Shown here: positions 15,062 to 22,309 of the stretch, piece by piece
Layout of the letters: each line of letters starts with the position of its first letter
How positions within the stretch are numbered: position 1 is the first letter of the stretch
Assembly (NCBI RefSeq): GCF_031846415.1
Contig: NZ_JAVRHT010000001.1
Span: 186,001-250,000 of the forward strand
Length of the DNA stretch: 64,000 nt
Direction: 5' to 3'
Source of the DNA: Rubrivirga litoralis
GTDB taxonomy: Bacteria; Bacteroidota; Rhodothermia; Rhodothermales; Rubricoccaceae
Notes under the pieces: model-generated
The model's database searches: none
The model's input: the letters and a program-made list of their open reading frames with translations, nothing else
What the model was told of the DNA's origin: nothing
Made by a program: the position numbers and the translations under genes

Positions 15062-15886
15062 GTGTCGTCCCCCGCCGACCAACTCGCCCGACTCGCCGCC
15101 CAGACGGAGCCCACCGCCGCGCCCGCTCCGGCGGCCCCGCCGCCCCGCCCGAGCGGATACCTCGCCGTCACGCGGACGCCGACGTACGGCTTCCTCGCTG
15201 CGCTCCCGCTGTTCGTGCTCTACGAGGTCGGCGTGCTGCTCGCCAACCGCGGCCCCGGCCAGATCCGCGTAGGCGCCGACGTGTGGCTCAAGACGCTCCT
15301 CGCCGCGCTGGGCGGGGCGGGGTGGATGGCGCTCGGCGCGGCGGTCGTGGCCGTCGGGCTCGTCGTGTTCTGGCGCGACCGGGGCCGGCACCCGCCGCTC
15401 GTGCCGCGCTACTTCGCGCTCCTCGTGGCCGAGTCGCTGGCCTACGCCGTCGTGCTCGCGTTTCTCGTGGGCGGCGTCGTCGGCGCCTTGTTCGGGGCGT
15501 GGCCGGCGTGGCTCCCCGACCTCGCGCTCGCGCAGATGGCGGAGCTCGGGCTGGGGCTCCAGCTTGCGCTGTCGATCGGGGCCGGGCTCTACGAGGAGCT
15601 CGTGTTCCGCGTAGTCCTGGTCAGCGGCCTGTTCTGGCTCGTCCACCGCGCGGTTGGCGTCGAGCGGCGGCGGGCCTACGCGCTCGCGGCGGTCGTGGGC
15701 GCCGCCGTGTTTAGCCTCGTCCACCACGTCGGCCCGCTGGGCGACCCGTTCACGCTGGACGTGTTCGCGTTCCGGTTCCTGTTCGGGCTCGCGCTGAACG
15801 CCGTGTTCCTCGTCCGCGGCTTCGCGCTCGCCGCCTGGACGCACGCGCTCTACGACGTGCTCGTCGTGACGGGCTCGTTCGGGTGA
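15062..15886 (+). CDS. CPBP (CAAX-like) intramembrane glutamic protease (274 aa)
   Basis: Polytopic membrane protein with the ABI/CPBP motifs: YEELVFR (Glu178, Glu179, Arg183), SLVHH (His221) and a last conserved His in TLAAWTHALYD-like context (HALYD, His261). An Ala/Pro-rich N-terminal tail of ~35 residues precedes about seven hydrophobic segments. Family members act as intramembrane proteases or membrane-maturation factors; substrate unknown. The GTG at 15062 is chosen because upstream in-frame sequence is Pro/Gly/Cys-rich spacer-like DNA. The stop TGA lies in GGGTGAG at the edge of a heptamer repeat. Confidence 0.85.
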   Translation: MSSPADQLARLAAQTEPTAAPAPAAPPPRPSGYLAVTRTPTYGFLAALPLFVLYEVGVLLANRGPGQIRVGADVWLKTLLAALGGAGWMALGAAVVAVGLVVFWRDRGRHPPLVPRYFALLVAESLAYAVVLAFLVGGVVGALFGAWPAWLPDLALAQMAELGLGLQLALSIGAGLYEELVFRVVLVSGLFWLVHRAVGVERRRAYALAAVVGAAVFSLVHHVGPLGDPFTLDVFAFRFLFGLALNAVFLVRGFALAAWTHALYDVLVVTGSFG

Positions 15887-15899
15887 GGGGGCGGGAGGG

Positions 15900-15929
15900 G
15901 GAAATGGGAAAGAGGAACGAGGAAATGGC
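15900..15929. repeat. short heptamer array GGAAANG
   Basis: Four 7-nt units in a row: GGAAATG, GGAAAGA, GGAACGA, GGAAATG. Located between the protease stop and the CAGTCCC array, on the purine-rich side of the spacer. Confidence 0.65.
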
Positions 15930-15965
15930 AGTCGGCGAGCTTCCCCGCCCCGCCCAGCGCATTTT

Positions 15966-16027
15966 CAGTCCCCAGTCCCCAGTCCCCAGTCCCCAGTCCC
16001 CAGTCCCCAGTCCCCAGTCCCCAGTCC
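15966..16027. repeat. CAGTCCC tandem heptamer, about 8.9 copies
   Basis: Sixty-two bases of uninterrupted CAGTCCC units ending only 4 nt before the ATG at 16032. It therefore replaces any purine-rich ribosome-binding site for the downstream gene. The unit matches, from memory, the CCCCAGT-type short tandem repeats of cyanobacteria. Copy number is likely variable between strains (inference). Confidence 0.9.
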
Positions 16028-16031
16028 TGCC

Positions 16032-17228
16032 ATGCCCCTCGACCCCGACAGCGTCGCCGTCCACGCCGGGCGGAGCGACCTCCGCGCCCTCGGCGTCCAC
16101 GCGCTCCCCATCGACCTCTCGACGACGTACCCGTTCGAGCGGCTCGACGACGCCGTCGCCAGCCTCGACGCCCTGATGGGCGGGGCGGGACCGGCCGAGG
16201 CGGGCGGGGCGGTGTACTCGCGCCTCTGGAGCCCGACCGTCGCCCGGTTCGAGGCTGGCTACGCCGAGGTCGAGGGCGCCGAGGCGGCCGTCGCGTTCGC
16301 GTCCGGCATGGCGGCGATCACGGCCACGCTCCTGGCCGCCCGCGAGGAGGGCAAAAACCACGTCGTCGGCGTGCGCCCGACGTACGGCACGACCGACCGC
16401 CTGCTGTCGTCGGGCCTCCTGGGGCTCGACGTCACGTGGACCGACGCGGGCGGGGTGGCGGGCGCGGTCCGCGACGACACGGCGCTCGTGTGCGTCGAGA
16501 CGCCCGTCAACCCGACGCTCGACCTGGTCGACGTGGCGGCCGTGGTCGAGGCGGCCGGCGCCGCGCCCGTGTGCGTCGACTCGACGTTCGGGACGCCCGT
16601 CCTCCAGCACCCGCTCGCGCAGGGCGCCGCGCTCGTGTGGCACAGCGCGACCAAGTTTATCGGCGGCCACGGCGACGTGCTCGCCGGCGTCGTCGGGTGC
16701 TCCGAGGCGTGGGCCGCCCGGCTCCGCACGGTCCGCATCCTGACCGGCGCCGTGCTCCACCCCGACGGCGCGTACCTGCTGCACCGCGGGCTCCCGACGC
16801 TCCCGCTCCGCGTCGAGCGCGCGCAGGCGACGGCGACGGCGCTCGCCGCGCGCCTCGCCCGCCACGCCGCCGTGGGCCGCGTGTACCACCCGAGCTTGGT
16901 CGACAGCGGCCTCGTGGGGGCGGGGCGGCAGATGAGCGGGCCGGGGCCGATGCTCTCGTTCGAGGTCCTGGGGCCGGACGGCGAGGCGGACGGGCCGGGC
17001 GCGTTCGCGGCGGCCGCGGCCTTTCTCGGCCGGCTCCGCCTGGCCACGCCGGCCGTCAGCCTGGGCTCGACGGACACGCTCGCGCAGCACCCGGCCGGGC
17101 TCACGCAGCGCGCGGCGGGCGGGGCGGGGGGCGTCGCGTCGGGGCTCGTCCGCGTTTCGGTGGGGCTCGAAGCCGAGGCCGACCTGTGGGACGACGTCCG
17201 GCAGGCGCTGGGCGGGGCGGCGGAATAG
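16032..17228 (+). CDS. PLP-dependent Cys/Met metabolism enzyme (cystathionine gamma-synthase/lyase family, 398 aa)
   Basis: Fold-type I PLP enzyme of the Cys_Met_Meta_PP family, in the sulfur amino-acid pathway. Visible: opening VAVHAGRSD, the tetramer/PLP-phosphate region YSRLWSPT, SGMAAI (91-96), Asp183 in CVDSTFGTP that holds the pyridine nitrogen, and the Schiff-base Lys208 in HSATKFIGGHGD. Full length. Sequence alone does not separate gamma-synthase, gamma-lyase or homocysteine-forming members. Two GGGCGGGGCGG-derived inserts (GGAGGVA, GGAV) sit in loops. The start ATG directly follows the CAGTCCC array. Confidence 0.9.
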   Translation: MPLDPDSVAVHAGRSDLRALGVHALPIDLSTTYPFERLDDAVASLDALMGGAGPAEAGGAVYSRLWSPTVARFEAGYAEVEGAEAAVAFASGMAAITATLLAAREEGKNHVVGVRPTYGTTDRLLSSGLLGLDVTWTDAGGVAGAVRDDTALVCVETPVNPTLDLVDVAAVVEAAGAAPVCVDSTFGTPVLQHPLAQGAALVWHSATKFIGGHGDVLAGVVGCSEAWAARLRTVRILTGAVLHPDGAYLLHRGLPTLPLRVERAQATATALAARLARHAAVGRVYHPSLVDSGLVGAGRQMSGPGPMLSFEVLGPDGEADGPGAFAAAAAFLGRLRLATPAVSLGSTDTLAQHPAGLTQRAAGGAGGVASGLVRVSVGLEAEADLWDDVRQALGGAAE

Positions 17229-17543
17229 GCGGGCGCCGCGTCGTCGTCGGGTCCCACCCCGCCCAGTTAATGCGGGGCGAAGAGCGGGGGGCGCAGAGAC
17301 GGAGGGCCACCCCAGACCGTTAGACAAGCTCCGACGCTCAGCCTGCGCCTGCACGGAGGCCACGAGAAAACCTGAGTGGCACGGAACCCGCGCCCGCTGG
17401 GCCGACTACGATCCGGGTCCGCTGTATTGCGGGCCAGGGTAATCCCCGACTCCCGTTTGCGACTCCGCTCGGACCCCTGGAGGGCCGTCCGAGCCGCCTC
17501 CCGAGGCCGACGTCGCCCCCACCCCCCCATCCCTACGCCGCCG
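17229..17543. other. 315-bp leader of the sigma-factor gene
   Basis: No coding sequence, RNA gene or clear terminator was recognised. The stretch is less repetitive than other spacers and contains a relatively A/T-containing part (CTGTATTGCGG, GGGTAATCC at 17418-17446) that could include the sigma-gene promoter, but no box fits convincingly. Confidence 0.35.
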
Positions 17544-18383
17544 ATGTACGTCCCCCGCAGTCAGCGGATGCTGGACCAGTATCTCCAAGAGATTGGTCAG
17601 GTCCCGCTCCTCAAGCCCGAAGAAGAGGTCGAGCTCGCCCAGAAGATCAAGCAGGGCGACCAGCTCGCGCTGCACAAGCTGGTGCGGGCCAACCTCCGCT
17701 TCGTGGTCTCCGTCGCCAAAAAGTACCAGGGCCAGGGCCTCTCGCTCTCCGACCTCATCTCGGAGGGGAACTACGGGCTCGTCAAGGCGGCCCAGCGCTT
17801 CGACGAGACGCGCGGGTTCAAGTTCATCTCGTACGCCGTCTGGTGGGTGCGCCAGTCGATCCTGAAGGCGCTGAGCGACCAGGTCCGCACGGTCCGGCTC
17901 CCGCTCAACCGCGTGGGCACGCTCTCCAAGATGCGGAAGGCGTCGGCCCGGCTCGCCCAGGAGCTCGGCCGCCAGCCGACGCCCGACGAGATCGCGCGCG
18001 AGCTCGACCTGAAGGAGGAGAAGGTGGTCGAGGGCCTCCAGCACAGCCGCCACAGCCTCTCGATGGACGCCCCGTTCGACGACGACGACGGCAACAGCCT
18101 CCTCGACGTCCTCGCCGACGACAACTTCGAGCAGCCGGACGAGGACCTCACGAACGAGAGCCTGAACATCGACATCGAGCGGGCGCTCTCGACGCTGCAC
18201 CCGCGCGAGGCCGAGATCACGCGGCTCTACTTCGGGATCGGGCACGAGCAGCCGCTCACGCTCGTCGAGGTCGGCCAGCGGTTCGGCCTAACCCGCGAGC
18301 GCGTGCGCCAGATCAAGGAGAAGGCGCTCCGCAAGCTCCGCCAGAAGCACCGCCGCGAGGAGCTGGCGGCGCACCTGAACTAG
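17544..18383 (+). CDS. rpoD: primary RNA polymerase sigma factor, RpoD/SigA group (279 aa)
   Basis: Group-1-like sigma-70 without region 1.1, the short form normal in Bacteroidota. Region 1.2 begins LDQYLQEIG; region 2 has NLRFVVSVAKKYQGQGLSL, DLISEGNYGLVKAAQRFD and the -10-reading GFKFISYAVWWVRQSI; region 3 has LPLNRVGTL; region 4 has the helix-turn-helix LTLVEVGQRFGLTRERVRQI. It directs core polymerase to housekeeping promoters, which in this lineage have -7 TAnnTTTG-like boxes such as those found in this window. Followed by a strong 13-bp terminator hairpin. Confidence 0.93.
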   Translation: MYVPRSQRMLDQYLQEIGQVPLLKPEEEVELAQKIKQGDQLALHKLVRANLRFVVSVAKKYQGQGLSLSDLISEGNYGLVKAAQRFDETRGFKFISYAVWWVRQSILKALSDQVRTVRLPLNRVGTLSKMRKASARLAQELGRQPTPDEIARELDLKEEKVVEGLQHSRHSLSMDAPFDDDDGNSLLDVLADDNFEQPDEDLTNESLNIDIERALSTLHPREAEITRLYFGIGHEQPLTLVEVGQRFGLTRERVRQIKEKALRKLRQKHRREELAAHLN

Positions 18384-18413
18384 GGCGCCACCCCGCCCCC
18401 AGGCACTCGTTCC

Positions 18414-18448
18414 GAGGCCCGGCCGACGCTGTTCGGCCGGGCCTCGTT
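18414..18448 (+). terminator. strong hairpin after the sigma-factor gene
   Basis: Perfect 13-bp stem GAGGCCCGGCCGA (18414-18426) and TCGGCCGGGCCTC (18433-18445), loop CGCTGT, then GTT. It starts 31 nt after the stop codon. Confidence 0.8.
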
Positions 18449-18613
18449 GCGTGCGGGCGGGGCGGCCACCCCGCCCGCAGGTCGTCCAGGAGGCGGGGGT
18501 GGAGGCGGCCCCGCACGCGCCCGGCGGCATCTCCTTAAGCTTGCGCCGCTCGCCGCGTGACTTCCGGGCGGGGCGGGGCGGCTCTCTCCCATTCCCCCAC
18601 CGACCGCCTGCTC

Positions 18614-19267
18614 ATGCTCCCGTTTCGCTCCGCCGCCGTCCTTCTCGTCGCCCTCGCCGCCCCGCTCGCGTTTGCCCAGGACGACGACACGCCCGTCGTG
18701 GCCGGCGCCCGCGCGCTGCTGTTCAGCGCCAACCTGGACTCGGGGCTCACCGGGCTCGACGGGGGCGCGCTGGGGATCAAGTGGCAGTCGAGCGCGGAGC
18801 GCGCCCTGCGGCTTGGCCTCACCGTCGGCGCGGGCCTGAGCATCAGCGACGGGGGCGGGGAGGCGTTCGGCGATCAGGAGAGCCAGCGGGTGAATCTCGG
18901 CGCCGACCTCCTCTTTCTGCGGTACGCGCGCTCCCGGACGCCGATCTACCTCTACTACGGGCTCGGCCCCAGCGCGTCGTTCCAGTTTAGCCGGTTCGAG
19001 GCGGACCGGGGCGAGCAGAGCGCCGAGCAGTCGTTCGCGGGCGTGGGGTTGGGAGCGGCCGGCGTGATCGGCGTCGAGTGGCCGGTCTCCTCGGCCATCT
19101 CGCTGAACGCCGAGTACGGCGCCTCGCTCGACGCGACCTACACCTACCGGAGCCTGGAGCGGGAGGCTGGGCCGGAGGACCCACAGGGGCTGAACGAGAG
19201 CGCGAACGAGTTCGGGGTCTCCCTCGTCTCGCGGGGCGCGCAGGCCGGCGTCAGCGTCTACTTCTAG
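18614..19267 (+). CDS. small outer-membrane beta-barrel-like protein (217 aa)
   Basis: Signal peptide MLPFRSAAVLLVALAAPLAF ending AQ, then alternating hydrophobic/polar strands rich in Gly, Tyr and aromatic girdle residues (LFLRYARSRTPIYLYYGLGP, FQFSRF) and a C-terminal phenylalanine (VSVYF), as in 8-stranded outer-membrane barrels. No named family recognised. The ATG at 18614 is preferred over an in-frame ATG at 18557, which would add a tail before the signal. A TAAGCTTG box at 18536-18543 could be its promoter. Confidence 0.75.
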   Translation: MLPFRSAAVLLVALAAPLAFAQDDDTPVVAGARALLFSANLDSGLTGLDGGALGIKWQSSAERALRLGLTVGAGLSISDGGGEAFGDQESQRVNLGADLLFLRYARSRTPIYLYYGLGPSASFQFSRFEADRGEQSAEQSFAGVGLGAAGVIGVEWPVSSAISLNAEYGASLDATYTYRSLEREAGPEDPQGLNESANEFGVSLVSRGAQAGVSVYF

Positions 19268-19292
19268 CGGGCGGGGCGGCGGGCCGCGCGTG

Positions 19293-19300
19293 TAGCTTTC
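19293..19300 (+). promoter_or_regulatory. TAnnTTTG-like -7 box before ddl
   Basis: TAGCTTTC, 26 nt before the ddl start. Fits the Bacteroidota -7 consensus TAnnTTTG except the last base. No good -33 TTTG was seen. Confidence 0.4.
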
Positions 19301-19325
19301 CGCTCCCCACCCCGCCCGTCCGCCT

Positions 19326-20414
19326 GTGAGTGAGTCTCTTCGTGTTGGTCTGTTGTTCGGGGGCCGTTCGCCGGAGCACGAGGTCTCCGTCCGCTCGGCG
19401 CGGAACGTGCGCCGGGCGCTCGGCGAGGCTGGCCACACAGTCGTCCCCCTCCGCATCAGCCGGGCGGGGCGGTGGACGGTCGAGCCCGACGGCGACCTGG
19501 CGGACGAGCCTGGCGCGGGCGGGGCGGGGCGGCCGCTCCTGTTCGCCGCCGACGCGACGGGCCGCCTGCTCGCCGAGGGCGCGGGCGGGGCGCTCGACCC
19601 CGTCGAGGTCGACGTCGTGTTCCCCATGCTCCACGGCGTCAACGGCGAGGACGGCCGCGTGCAGGGGCTGCTCCAGACGCTCGGGCTCCCGTACGTCGGG
19701 CCGGACGTGCTGGCCTCGGCCGTGTGCATGGACAAGGACGCGGCCAAGCGGCTGCTCGCCGCCGCCGGCGTCCCCGTCGCCGCGTCGGTGACGGTCCGGG
19801 CGGGCCGCCCCGCCCCGTCGTTCGCGGACCTGGCGGGGCGGCTCGGGCCGATGCTCTTCGTGAAGCCGGCGGGCTCGGGGTCGTCGGTGGGCGTGGCGAA
19901 GGTGGAGGCCGAGGATGGGCTCCGCCCCGCCCTCGACGCGGCGTTCCGGTACGACCGCAAGGCGCTCGTCGAGGAGGCCGTCGTGGGCCGCGAGATCGAG
20001 GTCGCGGTCCTGGGCAACGAGGAGCCGCGGGCGTCGGTCCCGGGCGAGATCGTGTCGACGGCCGCGTTCTACGACTACGAGGCCAAGTACGTCGACGCCG
20101 CCGCCGCGCGGATGGAGGTGCCGGCCGACCTCGCGCCCGACGTGGCCGAGCGCGTCCGCGCCCTAGCCGTCGAGGCGTACGCGGCGCTGGGCTGCGAGGG
20201 GCTCGCGCGCGTCGACTTTTTCGTGGCCGACGACGGCCGCGTCCTCGTCAACGAGGTCAACACGATCCCCGGCTTCACCGAACGGAGCATGTACCCCGTG
20301 ATGTGGGAGCGGACCGGGCTCGCCCCGCCCGCGCTCGCCGACCGGCTCGTCCGCCTCGCGCTGGAGCGCCACCGCCGCGACGCCGCCCTGGTGACGACGT
20401 GGGGGGGCGGGTGA
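19326..20414 (+). CDS. ddl: D-alanine--D-alanine ligase (362 aa)
   Basis: ATP-grasp enzyme making D-Ala-D-Ala for peptidoglycan. N-terminal GLLFGGRSPEHEVSVRSA, substrate-loop FPMLHGVNGEDGRVQGLL, YVGPDVLASAVCMDKD, the ATP-grasp lysine in MLFVKPAGSGSSVGV, and metal/catalytic residues in ARVDFF and LVNEVNTIPGFTERSMYP are all present. GTG start. Gly/Ala inserts (EPGAGGAGR, EGAGGAL) come from GGGCGGGGCGG motifs. It precedes murF, the next user of its product. Its TGA stop lies inside the first GGGTGAC heptamer of the following repeat. Confidence 0.95.
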   Translation: MSESLRVGLLFGGRSPEHEVSVRSARNVRRALGEAGHTVVPLRISRAGRWTVEPDGDLADEPGAGGAGRPLLFAADATGRLLAEGAGGALDPVEVDVVFPMLHGVNGEDGRVQGLLQTLGLPYVGPDVLASAVCMDKDAAKRLLAAAGVPVAASVTVRAGRPAPSFADLAGRLGPMLFVKPAGSGSSVGVAKVEAEDGLRPALDAAFRYDRKALVEEAVVGREIEVAVLGNEEPRASVPGEIVSTAAFYDYEAKYVDAAAARMEVPADLAPDVAERVRALAVEAYAALGCEGLARVDFFVADDGRVLVNEVNTIPGFTERSMYPVMWERTGLAPPALADRLVRLALERHRRDAALVTTWGGG

Positions 20415-20566
20415 CGGGTGACGGGTGACGAGTGATGAGCAAGAAGACTTCCTCACGCACCGCCCCGCCCGACAGGAGCGCCCGCTTTGTGCTCCCTCGG
20501 CCCTGAGGGCGGGGCGGCAAACTCAGCCGCCCCGCCCGTCACTCATCACCCGTAACCCATAACCCG
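20409..20566. repeat. heptamer inverted-repeat element, GGGTGAC type
   Basis: Left arm 20409-20440: GGGTGAC three times, then GAGTGAT GAG. Right arm 20538-20566 in 7-nt phase: CACTCAT CACCCGT AACCCAT AACCCG, running directly into the murF ATG. A second hairpin is nested between them. The left arm supplies the ddl stop codon. Confidence 0.8.
20507..20537 (+). terminator. hairpin of inverted GGGCGGGGCGG motifs after ddl
   Basis: Perfect 12-bp stem GGGCGGGGCGGC / GCCGCCCCGCCC with loop AAACTCA, nested inside the GGGTGAC element, about 90 nt after the ddl stop and 30 nt before murF. No U tract. Confidence 0.5.
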
Positions 20567-21871
20567 ATGTACTCCACCGACACGCGCACGCTCCAGCCCG
20601 GCGACACCTACGTGGCGATCCGCGGCGAGCGGTTCGACGGGCACGACTTCGTGCCGCAGGCCGTCGCGGGCGGGGCGGCCGCCGTCGTCGTCGAGCGCGA
20701 CGTGGACGTGCCGGAGGGCGTCGAGGTGGTCCGCGTCGAGAGCGCGCTGGACCACCTGACGTCGCTCGCCCACCAGAAGATGGCTGAGAGCGGGGCGGCC
20801 GTCGTCGGCATCACGGGCTCGGTGGGGAAGACGACGACGAAGAACGCCGCGATTGCCGTGCTCCGCGAGCGGTTCGAGGTCGTGGCCGCCGAGGGCAACC
20901 TGAACACGCCGCTCGGGCTCGCGCTCACGGTCCTCAATCGGACGTTCGCAGCCGACTCCGTGGCCGTCTTGGAGATGGGCGCCCGGATCCCCGGCGACAT
21001 CGCCGAGCTGTGCCGGCTCTTCCCGCCGACGGTCTCGGTCGTGACGGCCGTTCAGGGCGTCCACCTGGAGACGCTGGGGAGCCTGGAGGGCGTAGCGCGC
21101 GAAAAGGGCGCGATCGTGCGCGCGCTGGGGCCGGAGGGGACGGCCGTCCTCAACGCCGACGACGCCCGCGTCCGCGCGATGGCCGACGGGCTGGCCGCCC
21201 GCGTCCTCCTCTACGGAGCAGCCCCAGACGCCGACGTCGGCCCGGACATCGTGACGGCGACGCTCCCGCTCCTGGGCGAGCACGCGCTCTCGACGGCGCT
21301 CGCCGCCGCCGCCGTCGGCCGCGCGCTGGGGCTCGACGACGCGGCCATCAACCGCGGGCTCGCGCAGATCCAGCCCGAAAAGGGCCGGCTCGTCCGGCTC
21401 CCGGGGCGGGGCGGGAGCACGATCATCGACGACACCTACAACGCCTCGCCCGGGGCCACGCGCTCGGCGCTCGGCGTGCTCCGCGACCTCGACGCGACGC
21501 GCCACGTCGCGCTCCTGGGCGACATGCTCGAGCTGGGGGCGGACGAGGTCGAGCAGCACGTGGTCGTGCTCGACGCGGCACGCGAGCACGCCGACCTCGT
21601 CGTGGCCGTGGGCGAGATCATGGGCCGAGCCGCCGAGCTCCTGAACTCGGCGGGTCCGGGCGGGGCGGTCCTGACCTTCGCCACGTCGACCGACCTCGCC
21701 GACGCCCTGCGGGCGGGGCGGCCGTTCGCGCCGGGCGCGGGCGACGCGGTCCTCGTCAAGGGCTCGCAGGGCGCGCGGATGGAGCGGGTCGCGGCGGCGC
21801 TCCTCGACCCCGACGTGGACCCGGCCGACGTGCTCGCGCGGCAGTCGGTGAGCTGGCAGCAGACGGAGTAG
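20567..21871 (+). CDS. murF: UDP-N-acetylmuramoyl-tripeptide--D-alanyl-D-alanine ligase (434 aa)
   Basis: Mur ligase adding D-Ala-D-Ala to the UDP-MurNAc-tripeptide. N-terminal uridine-binding domain (YVAIRGERFDGHDFVPQAV), central ATP-binding P-loop GITGSVGKTTTKN (81-93), NTPLGLALTVLNR and EMGARIPGDIAEL, then the C-terminal domain with IIDDTYNASPGATRSAL and LLGDMLELGADEVEQH. Full length. Follows ddl in the same direction, a functional pair. Its start codon abuts the heptamer right arm, so there is no purine-rich ribosome-binding site. Confidence 0.95.
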   Translation: MYSTDTRTLQPGDTYVAIRGERFDGHDFVPQAVAGGAAAVVVERDVDVPEGVEVVRVESALDHLTSLAHQKMAESGAAVVGITGSVGKTTTKNAAIAVLRERFEVVAAEGNLNTPLGLALTVLNRTFAADSVAVLEMGARIPGDIAELCRLFPPTVSVVTAVQGVHLETLGSLEGVAREKGAIVRALGPEGTAVLNADDARVRAMADGLAARVLLYGAAPDADVGPDIVTATLPLLGEHALSTALAAAAVGRALGLDDAAINRGLAQIQPEKGRLVRLPGRGGSTIIDDTYNASPGATRSALGVLRDLDATRHVALLGDMLELGADEVEQHVVVLDAAREHADLVVAVGEIMGRAAELLNSAGPGGAVLTFATSTDLADALRAGRPFAPGAGDAVLVKGSQGARMERVAAALLDPDVDPADVLARQSVSWQQTE

Positions 21872-21958
21872 CGCGGGGGCGACGAGCCCGCCCCGCCCTC
21901 GAATTCCGCCCCGCCCGCCGTCCACCCAGGCGCGCTCGCGGTCGTCGGCGACGACGAG

Positions 21959-22219
21959 GTGTGGAGCCAGCTCGTGCCGGCCGAGGGCGGGGCGGCCGAG
22001 CCGTTCGCCGTCTTCCGGTTCCACTTCCCGGCCGGCGTCGACAACAGCGGGTTCGTCGGGTGGCTCGCCTCCCACCTCAAGCGCGAGCTGGGGACGGGCG
22101 TGTTCGTCGTGTGCGGCCAGAACGGAGGGCGGGGCGGGATCTTCGACTACTGGGGCTGCCCGCTCGCCGAGGGGCCGGCCGTGCTCGCGGCCGTCCGCGC
22201 GCTCCGCGGCGAAGCGTAG
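21959..22219 (+). CDS. conserved-looking hypothetical protein, start unclear (86 aa from GTG)
   Basis: Contains a well-structured core (FRFHFPAGVDNSGFVGWLAS, GTGVFVVCGQN, GIFDYWGCPLAEGPAVLAA) that looks like a genuine short protein family, but I cannot name it. Only a GTG at 21959 is available. The reading frame stays open upstream to the murF stop at 21869-21871 and is in the same frame as murF, and the residues just before the GTG (PGALAVVGDDE) also look coding. The true start may be non-canonical, the gene may be 5'-truncated, or it may be a former murF tail. Confidence 0.55.
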   Translation: MWSQLVPAEGGAAEPFAVFRFHFPAGVDNSGFVGWLASHLKRELGTGVFVVCGQNGGRGGIFDYWGCPLAEGPAVLAAVRALRGEA

Positions 22220-22309
22220 AGAGCATCACGGGCGAGGCGGGTGGATTGCGGAAACCGTTACCTGCCCCGACGTTGTCGCGGCTCGTCCAGCACGCTACCC
22301 CCGCCCGTC

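Noticed and set aside
15966..16027. CAGTCCC array as a CRISPR or phage-type repeat
   Set aside because: Units are contiguous 7-mers with no spacers; no cas genes are near.
17256..17280. Possible terminator (CCCCGCCC...GCGGGGCG) after the PLP-enzyme gene
   Set aside because: Stem is short and imperfect; not better than background in such GC-rich DNA.
22241..22309. Earlier start for the GWxTD protein
   Set aside because: Would place 23 Arg/Ser-rich residues before an excellent lipoprotein signal starting at 22310.
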